Assembly: GCA_035772785.1 (NCBI GenBank)
Contig: JAOCPU010000058.1
Coordinates: 1-64,000 of the forward strand
DNA: 64,000 bases
Reading direction: 5' to 3'
Origin: Phlebiopsis flavidoalba
Taxonomy: Eukaryota > Basidiomycota > Agaricomycetes > Polyporales > Phanerochaetaceae
Shown in pieces: positions 24,313 through 35,850 of this stretch. Below the pieces are notes generated by a model. The model saw nothing but the letters and a program-made list of their open reading frames with translations. It searched no databases and was not told the origin of the DNA. Both the position numbers and the translations under genes were made by a program. How positions within the stretch are numbered: position 1 is the first letter of the stretch; the number at the start of each line of letters is the position of its first letter.

Positions 24313-25808
24313 ATGGATATCATCCAGCACTCTGAATGTTCACCTGCAGAAGAAAAGAGAGCTTTGTCTTTGACCCAAGGCCAAGATTTCACTTTCAGGC
24401 ACGTACCTTAACCTCTAAGGATCCCTGTCATTTAACACCATTCATAGATTGCAGGACTGTGAAACCGCTACTGGGTTCCCGACCGTTACTCTACGGACAC
24501 CCCGATGCGCTGACACTTTGATCTGCGCACACGGAAAACGCCGCACACTAAGGAGATGTGGGAACCGACTCTGACTCACTTCTACAAGCTTCTGCTAGCC
24601 TCTCCCGAGTCTGGCGTGAAGATCCGCGACGTGTGGTGCGTCGACGCGCCGAACCACGGCGACTCGGCTATCCTGAACGACGATATTCTCGAGAGGTCTA
24701 TGCACGTTTTCCGGGCAGCGCATCCCCATCGTGTACGCTTCTCTCCATGCAGGGCACGGATTGTGGCTTACCTGCGAACTTAAGTCAGCTGGGAAGACTA
24801 CGCTCGGAGCATCCATCTATTCATCGCAGGCCAAGGGAACAGGAGTAGATGTCGATTTCAGCACTAGAAGGCTACGTGGGGGCTTGGTCACTCAGTGGGA
24901 GCCGCCGCCATGTACGTGTTCATGATACTTCACTCCGAAAGGAATTATGACATCCGTCCTACCATAGGATGTTGTCGACAACGTATTTCCCAGACATCAA
25001 GTTCAGCTCCGTGATATTAGCAGAGCCTATGATTGTCCGCAAGCCAAATCCCGAGAGAACTAAACTACTTTTGATATTACACAATACACGATGAACCGGA
25101 GAGACATTTTGCCGACTCACGAGGCGGCTTTGCAGCATTTCAAGTCTACAGTAGTCACTGTGGATGGGATGCCGAAGTCCTCGAGAAATATGCTGTACGT
25201 GATCTCACACCAGAAGTTCTGGCCAGGCTCAAACGAAACTGCTCAAAGAGGTTTGGCTTGCGAAGCCTTCCCACCGCCATGTACCCAGACAAATCATCCG
25301 GTATCACACTCAAGTGCCACAAAGCACAGCAGACCGTGAGCTAAGCAGACCTGTACCTCTATTACCCCTCTCATCGATAGCTATATAGGCCGTCTTACAG
25401 GATCGCCAGTCGAACGTAAGAGCATACGACTACCTGCATGTGTTTTGCAAAGCCGTACCGGTCCATCTGATCTACGGCAAGCAGCCCGACTTCCTGTACG
25501 TGTGTCCGCAGACGTTCTTCCTGACGTGACGGCTGACGGAATCAGGCCTGGGGTCTTTCAACACGATCTGTTGACGGTGCTGACGATAGGGGATCAACGG
25601 ACGTTTGTATGCAACTCACAGCGAGGTGGACGTCTCAGGACATTTTGTAAGATTTTCTCCGTGAAATTGTTTGTCATTTCGTTTGACTTTGCATCGCAAC
25701 ATAGGTTATGCAGATGCAGCCGCAGGGGGTCTAGCACAACGGATATGGGAAGCACTGGTATATCCTACTACTCCATCCACGGCGTGTTTGGATCACGCGA
25801 AGTTATAG
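24313..25808 (+). CDS. Alpha/beta-hydrolase B; C-terminus -AKL
   Basis: The most continuous hydrolase of the A/B tandem pair. The start at 24313 gives MDIIQHSECSPAEE, then ESFVFDPRPRFHF (about 24356-24394), WEPTLTHFYKLL and VKIRDVWCVDAPNHGDSAIL (24562-24690). SWEDYARSIHLFIAGQG (about 24787-24840) precedes the nucleophile elbow GHSVGAAA at 24886-24909. TYFPDIKFSSVILAEPMI (about 24980-25035), RRDILPTHEAALQHFKS, YPDKSSGITLKCHKAQQT, DRQSNVRAYDYLHVF and VHLIYGKQPDF follow. An intron (about 25648-25704) precedes the final exon YADAAAGGLAQRIWEAL..., which ends HAKL with TAG at 25806-25808. AKL is a canonical PTS1, implying a peroxisomal matrix enzyme. Several single-base shifts are present. The substrate is unknown. 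Confidence 0.75.
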
Positions 25809-25809
25809 A

Positions 25810-26336
25810 TTTCTCTTCGGGCCTGTTGCTTCCGCGTTCCGCAGAAATGAACATGCGGATTTGATTCTTCTCCATTCAAGAGCAGCACGGGCACTGATCT
25901 CTGCTGCCAATGCTTGTGATTCGGCATTGGCTTCTCACGCGGTAATGTTCCCACGATAATTTGAGCAGGTTGCCTACCCCAGCTCCTTTGGTTTATAGCA
26001 TACTCTCCTGGCATGCCTCTTACCCGTTACCCCCACTAATGTGCCACATTTAGTAGCCCAATTACAGCCCGCAGGCCCCAACCCCGCACCGCCTACGAAA
26101 GGGTAAAATTATCATTTCGCTTACCGTAAGTGTTTTCATGTTTTCTTTATAAACCAATGCTAAGCGCCGCCTCCCTATTCCGATCCGTCTTCTGCCCGGA
26201 GCAGTCAGTCTTCGATACTATTTCATTGAAATCTATATCCATGATGGCGATCCCATCATCTTTGGGATAATCCTTATTAACCTGACATCATCTGCAAGCG
26301 GACGCACAACAACTTCCCCCTACCATAACGCCCACC
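25810..26336 (+). promoter_or_regulatory. Intergenic region with TATA box before hydrolase C
   Basis: TATAAA at 26148-26153 lies 184 nt before the ATG at 26337. No other signal was recognised in this 0.5 kb. Confidence 0.35.
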
Positions 26337-27380
26337 ATGCTAACACCCCGCACGCACCGGCCACCCTACCGAACAAGTCCATTGGCCCCGCCTACCCACG
26401 TCTACGTGACCGCGCCAAATGCTACCGCCCTGCAAGGCCAAGCACGAACGACGCAGAGGGCATCACGCTCGTGCTCCTGCACTCGGCGGGGTTCCACAAG
26501 GAGATGTTCGAGCCCACGATCGCGGAGCTCTTTGCGCAGTACGGCGGCGCAACAGGGGGCGCAGGGGTGGTCCCAGCCTGCGACGATGGAAGGGACCGGG
26601 CCGATTCGCGAGGTGTGGTCCAGTCGCAGTGCCCGAACCAGGGATGAGTCGGCGGTGCTGAATGATGCGGGGGGGCGCTCCGGACGCCGGAGTACGATGA
26701 GAAATGTGAACCGTGAGCGGTGTTGTGGGCGGGTATCACTGTCAGCTTATTTTTGATGTGTTAGTCTGCGCGGAAGAGTATGGCGAAAAGCTGCGTATGC
26801 GATTCTTAAAAAAAAAAGGAAACTGCGTCTGTGAAGCAAGGTGGGATCGGGCTCGACTTTGAGAAGGCGAATGTGGTCGGTGTTGGTCATTCAGTGGGAG
26901 GAGTTAGCATGTATGTTCTTATTTCTCCGGGGCTCTCCAAGTCGCTCATGGGCAAACTCGTCAGGATATATCTCGCGAATATGCTACCGATGAAGAGTCT
27001 CTACAAATCATCGAACCCTCCCTGATATCCGGGAACAAAAACACACAATGGGGACGCGCTTCAACAAAAATGGTTTCCGACTCGCGTACGAACGCAAGGA
27101 TACATGGCCAAATAGACAGACAGCGGCGAAATATTTCAAGAAAGCGACACGATGGAACGATGACGTATTCGACTTGTTCATTGTGAGCATCACGGATTGC
27201 GTACGCTCCTTGTTCTCTCAATTCTTATCTGGATTGCAGCAACACGGCCTCAGACCACATCCTGCATCCAAATTCAACATCCCATAGGCCCTGGCGTCAC
27301 GTTGGGAGCTGTTCACGACAAACCAAAGAGGCCGGTACATGCACACCTCGATGACGTCCATCGGCACTTGGCCCTCACAT
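26337..27380 (+). CDS. Alpha/beta-hydrolase C, diverged, 3' end unclear
   Basis: A third, GC-richer relative. Blocks: LRDRAKCYRPARPSTNDAEG then ITLVLLHSAGFHKEMFEPTI (about 26400-26520; oxyanion motif HSAGFHKE); VQCPNQG (about 26625-26645); a short A-run (26808-26817); GLDFEKANVVGVGHSVGGVS with the nucleophile elbow GHSVGG at 26885-26902; EPSLISGNKNTQWG (about 27017-27055); KDTWPNRQTAAKYFKKATRW (about 27097-27155), matching the HEAALQHFKS region of B; an intron of about 57 nt (27182-27238); QHGLRPHPASKFNIPIGPGV (about 27240-27300). The core is recognisable but the lid and C-terminus are not, so no PTS1 call is possible. Confidence 0.65.
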
Positions 27381-28013
27381 AACAGTAACTCTAGCATGAT
27401 GTTCGCCGGGCACTCGACTCCCCGAGCGGCAGAAGTCAGACGCCATCCTGGGACAAGCCTTTCTCAGGACAGGACATTCCCAAACACACCTCATCCTCTT
27501 CGGCGGCGTACATGACCTTCTGTACGTCTTTACCCCACCCCAGCGCGCTCCCCAACGCGCTGAACCCCCACAAGGCCTGCATACATTCCAGGAAGCCATC
27601 GTCAGTCGCCCACAGCGCGACATCTTGCAGTCCGTACGGGTAGTCGATTGAAGGCTGGGCATCTGGTGAGTTTCTCAAGGCCGCGCTCAATGCCGTTAAG
27701 AAACGGACGCGAAAAGGGGTGACCTGGTTTCCTCCCCTGCAGGTTCCGCAGGAGCAGCCGGAGCAGCTCGCGAGGGCTCATGTTATGAGACGCTGTGTTC
27801 CCACGAGTGAGCGCGGAAATGTGCGTGGTCGTAGTATGCTGTGAGTCTGAGCCGGGCGGAATGCTGGCGGTATGCTCTTTGCAACAGGGGCGCCCGGAAT
27901 GCGATGCCCATCTGTACGAGCGTAGAGCAGAAGATCCTGCACGGGTGTTTGTTATACGCCTGACATGAATGCCATCCGATAAGACTGCTGAATGGATCTC
28001 GATGTATTTTCAT
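27380..28013 (-). pseudogene. Hydrolase-like minus-strand fragment
   Basis: Converges on hydrolase C. Two minus-strand stretches look coding: HPCRIFCSTLVQMGIAFRAP (about 27960-27880), and PYGLQDVALWATDDGFLECM with KVMYAAEEDEVC (about 27640-27490). The V-A-x-EDEV-C pattern resembles the acid-residue strand of an alpha/beta-hydrolase, but no nucleophile elbow is visible. Assignment is tentative. Confidence 0.3.
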
Positions 28014-28019
28014 ACGACA

Positions 28020-29630
28020 ACACGAATCCGTATGAACACTTGGACATCTACATGCGTTTGAATACGAAACACTTTCACATTTGTGCTAGACGTTCTCGCA
28101 ATGGTCAAACGAAGCGACGATGCACATATTGCGATTTAAATTGTCAATTACTGGGCTCAGATGTGGTAAACTACTATAACTAATTACAATGACTCGTACA
28201 CAGACTCGGAAAACGCCACAACTCTATTCTTACAAAGTTAGGACTCTTGCTTGCAATATTGGGTTCAGAGGCCAGCCTCGCCAAACGTGGCGGATATCCC
28301 CGCCGTCGTTCTCATTCTACTTCTGTTAACGTCGAGATTGAATGGGGGGTAGCAGCCTCTTCAGTGATCTGATTGGACACATGAGCTGACGCGTGCGAGT
28401 ACATCAAAGCGAGAGAACAATGAGACGTACGGGTTCGTCAGCGCGGCTGTCAACGACGATGCTCTGGGCCTTGAGCCAGGCGAAGCGAGGAAATCCGAAG
28501 GTGGCCGGTAGCCGAGGATCTTCTGCTCTTCAGACTGGATGGCTTCCGAGCTTCGTCCCCCTTGGGCGAGGTCCCTCCAGGTTCACCTCGGCGGTGGGAG
28601 ACTGGCTTACGCTGCGGCGCTGGTACCCTGGTTTTAGGACCATTGTCAGCGAATACAATACAAAAATGAGATTCAGGATATGCGTACTCAATCTTCTTCG
28701 CGTCCTTGAGAGCTGCCTTTGCGGAGCTTGGCTGGTTCAATGCCGGTGTTACTGGTTTATCGTGGGGTTGCTTGCATGTCGGACTGCTTGGGCTTGGCAC
28801 GGCGGCGTAGTAGAGCCTTGTGGTGGCCGGTAGCCAAGGTCTTTTGCGTTGTTGCTTCCGACATGAGGCCATTACGAACTCTCTCAGCTATCAGACATCT
28901 ATCAGTAAATAACAACATAAAACGCGGGATAATGTAACCAACATACCGCATCCAGCCAATGGAGACCTGAGGCCTTCAATTCGTCGATGAGTCAGGCAGA
29001 GACGCCGTGGCCGGCCTCCCGTCACTCGGAGAGCCGCAGTACATCTGCCCAAGTCGTGGATAGCAGCGCTTGCAGCGCAGACGCACCCAGAGGATGCTTA
29101 CGATTGGCAGCAGACTGAATACCTGAGTTTTCCCTGCAAGCGAGCCCGGTTGGCGGTTAACGATGGCCCAAAAGGCTTTTTGTGGCATACGCGGACTTTT
29201 ATGCTGATCTTCCGCGCCTATCAGCTGGAGTAGCATTCTTAGCGCTGTGGAAGTCTCATGTCCGCGGGAATTTCTTTATTCAGTGGTAGAGACGCCGCAC
29301 CTTCGCCTGATTGCGGTCAACAGGTCCAACGCCAATGCTTTGCTGCGCTGCTCCAACTTCTTTCGCTTGATTTCACGCCAATCCTAAGCGTCGTGCGATG
29401 GCGAAGCGGAAGACGGATAGGCTTCTTCGCTGATCTGAAGCACGAAAATGTCGTTTGGGTGGTGCTTTGCGTGCTTTCCAGACCTGAGGCCTCCCGCAGA
29501 CACAGCGAACCTGGAGGACGGGAGCGTATCTCGAACGAGCCTTATGCTCCAAAGACATGGCTTTGCGGGCCTCAGCTATGATTATTCGTCAGTCCTACTA
29601 TTCGGACGAACATTCATCTGCGCATAATTA
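28020..29630. other. Unassigned interval, Lys/Arg/Ser-rich on the minus strand
   Basis: Minus-strand frames (28872-28450, 29236-28976, 29558-29373) are basic and low in complexity. A short segment recurs, GTGGCCGGTAGCC at 28500-28512 and 28822-28834, translating to ATGH-type peptides. No family was recognised. Confidence 0.25.
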
Positions 29631-29639
29631 ACTATACCT

Positions 29640-30090
29640 CTCTATTAGCTGATGTTCTTGAGTGTCGATAACGCACTGGGACGCGGAAAGCTGCGGCGCG
29701 AATCGTGATGCCGGCAAGCAACCAGATGAAAGACGGAGCGTTTGCGGAAAGCATGTTGTGGATATCCGGGACGAGCTACGTCGGGAAAAGATACGTAGGA
29801 GGAGGGAATGAACCAAGGGCGTAGCATGGAAGTCAGAGATGAAAGGTGGGACTGATCACGTAGATCTCTGGTGAACACGCGCCGCCAAACCCGCAAGATA
29901 TGCTGCGGATGCCTTATATTACGATATCCACGCCTAAAAAGAGAAAAGAACTTAACCGAAAAATGCGCCAAGAGGCATAACAGGAAGAAAACAAAGAGGT
30001 ACGCACCCAACACAGACAGAGAAGATAAATGAAAAATAACAACACATACGACCGGAACAGCGTCGGCAAACCCGGCACAAATCACAAAAC
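29640..30090 (-). pseudogene. Possible ICMT-like membrane methyltransferase fragment
   Basis: On the minus strand a hydrophobic start (VVCVVIFHLSSLSVLGAYLF, about 30050-29990) is followed by APSFIWLLAGITIRAAAFR (about 29745-29690). This resembles the membrane segment just before the CYRTLG motif in ICMT proteins (compare the gene at 45.4 kb). The downstream catalytic GPYAVVRHPSY block is not visible. The assignment is weak. Confidence 0.3.
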
Positions 30091-33000
30091 GAGGCCCCTA
30101 TTCAGCGAAAATGAACAGCAAGAGAAACACTAAAAACCACACAAAAAACAAAAGGATCGTCACAAAATATGAACCTAGCGTGATAGAAAATATACCATCC
30201 GAACGTCCATCTCGCGTACCCCGAAAGCTGGTGGGAGAACCCCCGCTTGGAAAGGGCCAATGCCAGCAAACTAGGTGGAGTCCCGCCATCTGGAAATAAG
30301 CGCACAATTTCGGTCGGGCAAACGGGCCGTGCGCCACCAAATGGCTGTCGCTGGGCACAAGTTGCTCAGTCCAAACATTGGCCGAAACCTGGACGACCCA
30401 CACGATGCGCGGGTAGCGCATTTTTCCTTGTTCACCCACATATCTTAAATTTTTTTTTATTTTTTTGTTCAAGAAACCAACGTAAGCTAGTACGGTCCAC
30501 GATATTTACGCGTTTTGCTAAATATTGAAAATTACTCATAGAATTGTGCTCGAGATTTTGTATGGCCGCATTTTGAAGGTCAGGCCTCGTGGTCCTCATT
30601 TCATCACGATGGAATACTGCACTACAACACATCGCCCACCTCGACGCAAGCAAACCGGTGGCATCCAACAACCCAAAAAACCTAACGTGATAAAGACACA
30701 AGCGCCATATAACCACAAGTGCTATGTTTAGTAGCCGACAAGCGTACGAAAACTGGCAAGAAGCTTTACGCCTAATTCACAATACACCACAACGAGGCAT
30801 AAAGCAGTCGCCGTACACCACAAAAACACACGCTTCCGTGAGATATTTTGGCTAACAAGTGGCATGAAAATTTTAACGCGTGCTGTGAGTTTCCTCGAAT
30901 CTACTATGCATGCACTAACCAGAACTGATTGTATGGTGGACTGATACCGGGCAGGGGGCCAAAATTTGAAGTATACCGTCGCGTTTCATTCCCAGTATTT
31001 ACGACTTCTTCACGTCTCACACAAATGATCAAGAACAGACTTTCGCAGTGCCCCCAGAAATAAGTTCTGACACACCGTGTCACCGACGTTGTACGCCGAA
31101 GTTGTTGCAAAACTCTTGTCGTTTGTACACCCGATGGATGTGCACAACAAATAACACCTCAACAGCCCGGTGCTTTCTCGAGCTCAAATTTGGCTGAACT
31201 TCACCGAGGCCGCCCATCTTTGAGGAACACAGATATAAGAACATAGCACTGTACCCAGGCGATCTCAACAATGAAGCCGTCCAGTTCTCCAGACCGCACA
31301 CTCTCGTGCAGCAGGGTGTTGTATGAAAACTGTGTTGCCAATTATACGAGCTCTTGATCGCTCCATGTAAGAAGCTTTTTTGGTTGGACAAGGCTCTGGG
31401 TTAGAGTGAAGATCAGCTGCTTTATGGCCGGCTGCGAAGCACCGTGCCAAAAGGTGGAGCCATCCAAGACGAGATGGTGATGGGTCAAAGTACTATCGTA
31501 CACCACTCAGTTTGGAAGACACGCGATACAACTGGTTTGTCAAACCATTGTGCCTGCAAACCTAGCGTATGTTTAAATCGCGTTCTGTTTCAGCGTCCAG
31601 GGCTGAGGTGGAGTGGCGGGATCATAATCACAACCGCGGCTTTAATATTCGGTGACTGTCGAGCCCATCCGTTAGAGCGCCCTTCCAAAAAAATTGAATT
31701 TGTCGGAACACAAGGGCGCACAAAAACACTAGTCCGTGTTCTGACATTGCTGCCGCTTTGCAGGTTGCCTAGGAACCCGTCCGCAATGGTGGGGACGAAT
31801 CTTATGTAGATATCGCTCAGTGATAGGTCCTACGTTATGGTCAAGTACCTGAAGGGACGCGTTTCGCTGTGTGGACACGGATCGCGTTCCACGAAACTGG
31901 ATTCCGCCTCACTGGGGAAATGGCCTATAGGAGCTTTTGGTTGTCATTGTGGCGCGCGTATTTTTTGGTGAATTTTTAGGAATTTTCACTAAGCCAGACA
32001 TTCGTTAATATTCCTTCTTTCTCGGCAAACAACTACAATTGGGACATACCACTATCTTCCGTTTAAGTACCACTAAACTTGTTTCTCAGCCCTCAAATTA
32101 GTTCACTAGTGACTGTCGAACCCGAAATCCCCAAACGCCGTGTTTCACACGATATCCTTTCCGTTTCTTCGTTCCTGCCAAATAATTGCGCCTGCTCCTC
32201 CGGTGAGTCATCGCCCTCCAGATACTCACTCTTCACCGCTGATTAGTACGCCACACCATATGCTACCCGGCCTTCGGCCCAGGGGCTACAAGACTTATTC
32301 TTTTTATTGATCACGGTTGACGCACTCTGATTGATTATGACCCAGCGCCGCCCGTTCGCAGAAAAGCAGCCCGTTCACCTGCGGCTCTTTTCGCTTTTTT
32401 TGGCCCTTCTTTAGGCTTTTTCTTTTGTGGTGGCCGCTTGTCTCCGTTTTCCTTTCGGCCGGTGAGGAATATTTTTTTGGCGGACGTACTGAGGGGGCGT
32501 CCCCCCCCCCCCCCGATGTCATGAGCAGGGGTCTGCAGCGAAACATTGTCTGTAGAGCGGACGCACCAGTTGTTTTCAGTTTGACTGTGCTGCGGCTTTG
32601 CAGACGGCGCCCGAGTTTAGCGGGAGGGTAGTCACCAGCCGACTTTGATAGGGTGGCGTGTCCAGGAGGGGGTACCTGAGAGCAGCGCCGATCGTCGAGA
32701 CCCTAAGGTTGTTGTTTTTTATGTATTTTTTTTGCAAGCTACTTTTTTTCGCAAATGTGTGGCTTTATGCGCGGTAGCCTATACGACGATACGTTACCAT
32801 CCGTTAAGCGTCCAGTTGGTTTGGAATTTTCTAGGTAGGAACAGTAGATGGCGTTATCGTAGGAACGGCAGAGGCCGCCAGATTGAGCTCTTTCCAGTGG
32901 CATTGGAGAGACGAATGGCTCTAATCGTGTGTTCACGGTCCTCGTGTTAGTCTGAGCAGTCCGTTGACCAAGCAAAGCTATCGAGCAGAAGCCAAGTACC

Positions 33001-33200
33001 AACCGCTCGAGAGGGTGATGGTGAAGCAGGTTGTGGTAAAACGGGTCACATAGAAAGCATAGGTTGTAAGGTGTCGAGCAGTACATGACGGTGGGTGTTT
33101 TAAACCAGTTAACAAGCATGACCAACGTACCCGACACACGGCTGGCCTTCCGAGCGTGACGCAGAGCGATCAAATAAGAGCCTGTGTGCGAGGGCTGATA
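30091..33200. other. Interval without recognised gene
   Basis: About 3.1 kb with A-rich plus-strand sequence at 29930-30180, T-runs at 30440-30470, and a 14-C run near 32500-32513. Scattered frames up to 121 codons (31444-31809) have no recognisable motif. No transposon ends or reverse-transcriptase motifs were seen. Confidence 0.35.
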
Positions 33201-33209
33201 GGAATCCCG

Positions 33210-35780
33210 AAACATCGAGACTCAACCTGGCCAATGTACGATGTCAGTATGTCCATATTATGCTTCCACACGAGATGACTTACAGGATGTACAGTGGCCA
33301 AAAGATCGTAGTCGCACACCTGGGGTGGGGAAGCGGTCCACAGGCGCTTAAGGGTAAGGCCCTCAGCGGTTGTGCATATCACCCTTGGTCGGATTCGTCT
33401 CGCATGGACACGCGAGACAACGATGGTCTCTTCGCGTTCAGTAAACCATCCGTTCGGCCTGAACCAACTTCTTGGTCTGCGTTGGCGAAGGGTGGGTCAT
33501 CAGAAGAACGTCGCTAGTCCGAGGTGCCAGGTCAAACAGCCTCTACGAGCCAAGTCAGCGACAGTTCAGCAGCGGCATGCACAAGTTGGGGCGTACTCGA
33601 CAAGGAAAAGCCAACGCCATCCGGCCTTACCCGAGGTATCACTCGCAGACTGTGGTAGTACGCCCATACGCGATGAAGCTCGCAATGATGCTGCACACGT
33701 TTGACGACATCCGAGAAAAGAAAGGCGAGACGGATCGGAAGCTCAGTTTTCGTTTGTAGAAGTCTGGAGAATGGAATGAGGAGACTTTCGCGGCAACTGT
33801 AGACGTATGGCTTACACGAGAGGTAGAGAATGAGATACGGAATGAAGCCGCCCTGGACATGAAGTGCCAAGGAGAGCACGACAGACTAGTGAAGCTAGTC
33901 CGCCCCGAAGAGCAGGCAGAATTGTGACCCAAAACGTGACAAAGATGGCTATGCTGGAGGCGTTCAGTTTCAAGACTCACGTGATCTAAACACGAAGACT
34001 AAACAGATAGAAGGCCTCATGACATTATTACACGAGAGGAGCGCCACAGACACATTTGTGTCGGGATCCAGCGATCCGTGTCCGACCGTGATTGTCCAAG
34101 TCAGTCGAGATACGTGAGCAAATGCGCAGATTCTCTTACCTTCATGTACTAACAAGTTGAACTTGGTCAGCTCCGTCAGCCAGAAAACGCCACTGACGAA
34201 AGACGCGTGGTTTCCCAGTTGTAGTCGTTTTTGTGGTCATGTGTAAGTCCGGGAGGAAGTTGTCAGTATTGGCATTGGCGACAGAGGTGTGCTCGGGTCG
34301 GGAGATTGTTCCAGTCTGTGCTTATAATTAGGACAAAAGTAAGAGGGATTAGAGTCATTGAACCGTACCGCAGAGAAGCTAATAGCTGCCAGAGCATCAC
34401 CCAGCGCAGGGTCCAGTCTTCCTGCTGACAATTGGGAATGCATGGCTGTTGAGATCGTGCGCGTAGCAAAAAGCATATTGGGTAAGCAAACGACGCCACC
34501 TTGCTCCACACTCGTGAACGTGTCCACCGCAGCATCGGGATCGAATCTATGAAGTGTTTCGTACTTTCGGCGACGGCCAGTACGTGCTTTCGACAAGACC
34601 GGGGTCGTCGTAAACACTGCGTCGTGTCGCTATAAATAGTACCGCCGAGGTCGAACTTGCCGCAGGGGTTCTTGTCGCCGAAATCGGAAGCAAGTCAGTG
34701 AACCGAGGCTTCTCATCGAGAGTTGGAAGAAGCTCTGAAGTAGACCTCCGAGGCGGGGCTGCTGAGGCCGTGTTTGTCGATTCGACGAGGTGGTGGACAG
34801 GCGCACACCCGCGGGACCTTCACAATCGAGTGGGGACATCTGCGCATGTGATGCAACCATATTCGAGGGCACAGCGGGGATGCAGGGCAGAGAAAAGGCC
34901 GCCAGCGAACGAGCTGCAAAGTTGCTTTCCGCACGTGGTCCAACCTGCCAGGGAGCCGACGATTTGTGTTCTTTGTATGCATGCTCGGAGGAACATGGTC
35001 GCGTTATCCTGATTCGCCATATTCTGCGATCCAGCACCTCTCACAAGCATCATCCATGGGAAGGCGGACTATTGTTTAGAAGTGATAAGAGGCCAACGAA
35101 TTGCACCATCTCGAGCCTGCTCGCTGAAGGTGTTTCCCCCCCCCTTAAGCGCCCAAGACGCAGTCGGGAAGCAGAATGACGGACACTCACGCATCAAGAC
35201 TGTGCCGAGGGGAAAGTGGGCCGTCCAATGCGTAGAAAAGAAAGTAGTCCCAGAGACCCAGGAAAGCGTTATTTGCAACGCGTCACGAGGTACGTACTCA
35301 TGGACTGCAGTGTTTTCTTTCTCGATAGGCTGGGAGCATATTGCGCAAGACCCAACGTCGATCCTGCAAGACTTGTTTAGTGACGCGCCCGGGTGGAAAC
35401 TACATTCAGTGTGAGACTTACTCAATCAACGTTGTGATATGAAAACGCCATGATTGGTTTACGGTTCGAACAACGCCGCACTCAAACCTCCCACTGCGGA
35501 GTCGCTGCGCTGTGCCAATTGACAGGAACCTGAAGTACCAGGGTAGTGGGAGACACAGAAATGCCTAGGCCTTGGGCTTAAGACGCTGGTAGACACCATC
35601 CATATAGTATAAGTAGTAGAATAGGAACTCTGTCTTTCAAGCGTAGCCAAAAAGTTTGTGTCCCTGGGGGACGTAAGGTGCGCTATGATCGTTTGGGTGG
35701 ATTGTGGAGCTGTCCGTGGCTTGAAATCAACAGGCTGGTTTAGAGAAGGCTGTTTGCTGGTTTGGAGACGATAAACCAGT
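33210..35780. other. Unassigned region, minus-strand coding-like exons
   Basis: A 126-codon minus frame (34617-34237: RFDPDAAVDTFTSVEQGGV... DPALGDALAAISFS) and nearby pieces (NPCGKFDLGGTIYSDTTQ near 34670-34620; NHASFVSGVFWLTELTKFN near 34220-34160) read like genuine protein split by introns and frameshifts. I cannot place the family. The plus strand has comparably long frames (34790-35179, 35082-35414) without recognisable content. Confidence 0.3.
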
Positions 35781-35850
35781 GTCATTGCCCCCCTATTCCG
35801 TGTCAGCAGGCCTCATGTACTGGGTGGTGGAAAGAGAGTGCTCGCAACAG

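Noticed and set aside
28393..28833. 146-codon plus-strand ORF.
   Set aside because: Overlaps a basic minus-strand frame of equal length; neither has recognisable motifs, so no CDS call was made.
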